Position numbers and translations under genes: made by a program
Notes under the pieces: model-generated
The model's database searches: none
The model's input: the letters and a program-made list of their open reading frames with translations, nothing else
What the model was told of the DNA's origin: nothing
Shown here: in pieces, positions 60,287 to 64,000 of the stretch
Position numbering within the stretch: the first letter of the stretch is position 1
How the letters are laid out: every line of letters starts with the position of its first letter
DNA from: Epiperipatus broadwayi
Taxonomy: Eukaryota > Onychophora > Udeonychophora > Euonychophora > Peripatidae
Direction of reading: 5' to 3'
Assembly (NCBI GenBank): GCA_028023455.1
Contig: JAQFVV010006255.1
Location: forward strand, 5,438,501 to 5,502,500
DNA length: 64,000 nt

Positions 60287-63200
60287 ATATATAAGTACTG
60301 TGAATGTACATAAAAAGGTGGACAAAAATTATATCATTATAACATTAATTTGATTACATTGGTAGTGGATTCATTCCATTTCATCTTTAATCATTAAGTT
60401 TACTGCAAATATTTTTTTAGATCATATTCTTGAAGATCTCATAAGTACTTCTTGTTCGAGTATTTTCCAGTATTTATTTCCTCAGTTTATGGCTTTCAGT
60501 CTTCTCATCCATTTATTCTCTAAAATTAAATTTACATCAGTATGAATTTTCAATGATGTAACATGTTATCACTCACTCTCTCTTTTTGTCAATTTTTTTT
60601 TTGAAAATGCTTGTTTTTCTCCAATTACCCTCAAAATATCTATATTTTTTATTCTGCTTGTTCATATCATATTCATTATCCTGCTTCTTCATCACATTTC
60701 AAAAGTCTAGATTTTTATTCACTTAATAATTCAAAAGTTCCGATTTCAGATGCATATTTGCTATCCTCCATTTATCAAAAAAAAATTATTTAAACTAAAT
60801 ATTTTTGAGAAAATTAAAACAATATTTTATTTTTTCTTTCATTTAGTGTAGACAAAAATCATCAAAGAAATACTTTCTCATTTTCTGGATTGACTTTTCA
60901 ATATTTTTTTTATCTTCAACCTTAAATCAGTTTTAATGAAGTTTCTACTTTCTTTTAATTTGTTAAACTGATACATATTTTCAAATTTTTTTTTATTTAA
61001 GCATTACAACTATAACAAGTTCCCCAACTGTCAAAGTTATAATTATATTTCACCTCAACAAATTCTTAAATCTCATAAGGCATCAAATTCATTTATCTTT
61101 TGAGTAGAAGTTAGTCATAATGTTATAAAATAGCTCAGTTCTGATATCTGACATTGTAATTATTACATATGTGTCATATATAGTTCAGATTACATGAGAC
61201 AACTTATTGGTGCTCACTTAAGGTCTATATTTCTATCTTGTTTATCCATTTTTGATGACATTTTGAATGTTATAACTATATTTATCTCACAATATATATG
61301 TATAAATTAAATCACTCTCCAAAGGTTAAGTATTTCAGCCACGCCCTCTGTGAACACATACATAAAAGTTCAATTTTCAAACATCCAGTTCCAAAAACAA
61401 AAAAGTGTCTTTTTGAATCTGTAAACTGCAATGATGTTATACATTGAAAGAGAAGCAATGATCTTAAATTGCTCATAAACAAACATGTTCACTATACATA
61501 TACAAAAAACCAACAACTAAACATTAGTCATTTTAATGCAAACTTCAACACAAATATATAAGAAATAATCCCAGTGTATAATACTAGATGAAATTGAAAA
61601 TCAAATATCGAATCACTCTCCAAATGTTAAAAAATATCGGCTATGCCCTCTGTGAATACATATATAAAAGTCCGACATTCAAACAGCCAGTTCAAAAAGT
61701 ATCTCTGAACTGTAAGCTGCAATGATGTTATACATTGAAAATGGACTTTTTCAAACACAAAGAGCGTGAAATTTAAATAAAGAATGATCTTAAATTGAAC
61801 ATAAACAAACATATTTAATATACATATGCAAAGAAAAACTAAACATTAGTCATCCCAAATGCACAATAGCAGAAATTGAAAATCAAATATCAAATCACTC
61901 TCCAAAGTTGAAAGAGGTACTTTTCTAAACTGACTCTTTGAAAGTCAGATTTTTATGTATGTATTCATAGAGGGCTTAGATGAAATTTCTTAATGTTTGG
62001 AGAGTGTTGGTATTTGAGTTTCAATTTCATTGAGCGTTTAGTTCAAGCAATCACCCCTATAGTTTACGTCCCATTTCTAACCTAATAAAGTATATTGATA
62101 GTGTGATGATGATGCCATCTATATCTACCATATAGACGGTTGTTCATTTCTAACCTTGTAAAGTATATTGTGACATGCAAACGTGCCAATGTGCAAACTC
62201 GGCCTAGCTCAGTGGTCGGTTAGTTGCAAAAAATTTCAGCTACAGAGATATGCAATTCAGACAAAGAAAGAAATTAAAATCATAAAATAAATTATCTGTA
62301 AAATAAATATCTTGGGAAGATAGAAAAAACTGCCATAATTCTCTAATTAATAATTTAGAATAAAATAACATCCTCTCTTTATCAAAAACACATTCTCTGA
62401 ACTATAAGTATTTGCACTTTTAAACAATGATGATAACTTCTCATGTTCTTGTTAATGTTACTAAAAAAAAATATCCATTATGTAAATTATTTGCATCAAT
62501 TATTTACCAATATGATCTGGAAATACCTTTTTTATAGCACAATTGAAAATTAAATTCTTTTATGCCACACCATAATTGTAATATCAATAACAATAGATCA
62601 ATTCTTAAATAAAGAATAATGATAATGATAATAATAATCTCAGGATTTCTTTGTTTAATTTAGGAAAATATTATACAATACTGTGCTGTCACACATGACT
62701 GGCATTCTAGTAAGCTATAGGAAACATTCACTTTACTTTAAAGTCAATGTGTCCTCCTATATCTGAACAACTACTATATTATTTAAAGGGGTGATAAATA
62801 TGATCAACAATGCCATAAATACTCACATAAAATTTTGAATAATCCTGACTTTGTATCCAGAATCTCAGTCAGAATAATAAAAAGACAAGGATGCTTTTTG
62901 TATCCTTCCATCATCCATGACAACACAATAAATTAACTAAAACTAATTAATTCAACAATTTAACTAAGTGTAACTGGAATAATGTGCAGTCAGTGTTAAT
63001 AACTTGGAAATAAATTCATTTTTACAATTACATAATGTTTAGTCTGAAGTTTGCAATTCCATAAATAATTCTCATTAAAATAAAATGAAATATTCAGATC
63101 TGCATAAAGTTTGTCTATCTGGTATATTAAGCTTTTGAGAGTTTGAAATGATTTCGGACTCAAGAAAATGTTTTGCAAATGTTGTGCAAACACACTTATA

Positions 63201-64000
63201 TTTAGCATATAAAAATGAATTCACAACGAATATTGACAAGACTATAATTTATTACTAACACAGAATTAAACAGAATATACAAATTTATTAAATAATATCA
63301 CATTGATAGTAAACATAAATCATCATATTAATCTGTCTACTGTTCCGGTACAAATTAAAATTATAAATTAATACATGTTGAAGGTCACGCTATTGCACTG
63401 GATTAACTTGCTGAAACATGAATCTGGTTTACCAATACTAATCTGTAAATTTAGTAAACCTTTCATCAATCTTTTACCTTGAGTTATTGACTAACTATTT
63501 TTTTTATATATTTGTTAATATTATGATATGAAGTACACAAAATAACTACATATGATTTGTGTACTTTAATAAATGGGTTCAATACAATCCTTTTAAAATA
63601 TTAACTCTATTACTAATAATGTTAATTAAGTTATGGTTTATAATTAAATAACTTATTACTAGTTATGGGTCATTGATCAGAAGTCCCACTCACCCATTTC
63701 ATGCTCAACCTAATGTCCACATACATTATGATAAATATTTTAATTATAAATGTTTTAATGCACGCTAAGAATATTTCTTAACTCTTAATTAATACTAAAT
63801 ATTGTGTTCGAACATTCCCTCAGTAAATAAGCGTTTTAACATATGCAATTTTAAATTAACTTTCTCCATTGGTTTGCTTGTGAACTACCAGCAAGGCTCG
63901 GTAGCACAATACAGATATTGATCTCAATTACTAAGGCACTACTGATACTAAAGTGCACTTTGAGGAACTAACACATCAAAACTAACGTTTACCCTTGCCA
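60287..64000. other. Intron continuation or 3' flank, repeats only
   Basis: No exon recognised. A tandem array of units of about 290 bp lies at about 61290-62035: the CACTCTCCAAA.GTTAA start recurs at 61313, 61615 and 61896, and a partial inverted copy follows at about 61950-62030. A tRNA-like A-box segment (GGCCTAGCTCAGTGGTCGG) is at about 62199-62217, but no B box was found. The short frames at 60611-60793, 61627-61812 and 62996-63208 lack motifs. Confidence 0.55.
61290..62035. repeat. Tandem repeat array, units of about 290 bp, with inverted end
   Basis: Three starts of the same unit at 61313, 61615 and 61896, each preceded in the later copies by GAAATTGAAAATCAAATATC. Units share a GCCCTCTGTGAA block and downstream AAACTAAACATTAGTCAT-like sequence. 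The last unit is truncated and faces a partial inverted copy to about 62030. No hammerhead core was found in this family. Confidence 0.75.

Noticed and set aside
62199-62260. tRNA-like start GGCCTAGCTCAGTGG as a tRNA gene
   Set aside because: No matching acceptor stem, anticodon arm or B box follows, so at most it is a SINE head remnant.

Overview
This is an AT-rich piece of an invertebrate animal genome; the phylum cannot be fixed from the sequence alone. It shows short spliced exons with GT-AG introns, Penelope-like elements carrying GIY-YIG endonuclease relics, decayed hAT transposase genes, a Ty3/gypsy retrotransposon with LTRs, many fold-back repeats and hammerhead-ribozyme motifs. Nothing bacterial is present: no operons, CRISPR arrays or rRNA genes. 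Most short open frames are chance runs in AT-rich DNA.

Host gene. Nine exons of one plus-strand gene lie at 21647-21764, 32094-32231, 32395-32499, 33534-33632, 38792-38875, 42830-42904, 48059-48205, 56750-56833 and 59239-59337. They are flanked by introns of 0.16 to 10.3 kb and join in frame into an acidic, Lys/Glu-rich, largely coiled-coil protein of about 316 residues so far. Both ends of the gene lie outside the recognised exons. All eight internal exon junctions are phase 0. I cannot name the protein.

Upstream flank (1-21646), either intergenic DNA or an earlier intron. In order: a 171-bp insertion between 44-bp direct repeats; an inverted pair of Penelope-like 3' ends (4121-5432); a fossil hAT transposon (about 7853-10335); a nested palindrome cluster containing a Penelope reverse-transcriptase relic (10861-13172); and fold-back elements at 13417-13678, 18405-18740 and 19531-20102.

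Introns. They hold a third Penelope relic (25375-26115), more fold-backs, a second hAT fossil (about 41650-42320), two copies of a gag-like fragment (45664-46436 and 48312-49092), a full-length but broken minus-strand Ty3/gypsy element (49687-54861, 5-bp target duplication ACTAG), and a very large palindrome (59420-60286, arms about 407 bp) just after the last exon.

Main discovery. Several dispersed repeats contain hammerhead-ribozyme cores, with the CUGANGA and GAAA boxes, stem II, a short self-complementary stem III and a matching stem I. The best are on the minus strand at 13510-13549, 19642-19685, 43688-43731 and 47216-47257, with a weaker one at 38105-38146. Copies show compensatory changes in stem I or stem II. 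The three sense-strand copies (19948-19989, 27011-27043, 60141-60182) each have a broken core, whereas nearly all antisense copies keep theirs. This fits retrozyme-like or Penelope-linked ribozyme repeats, here largely arranged as palindromes. All calls are by eye; no folding or database search was run.
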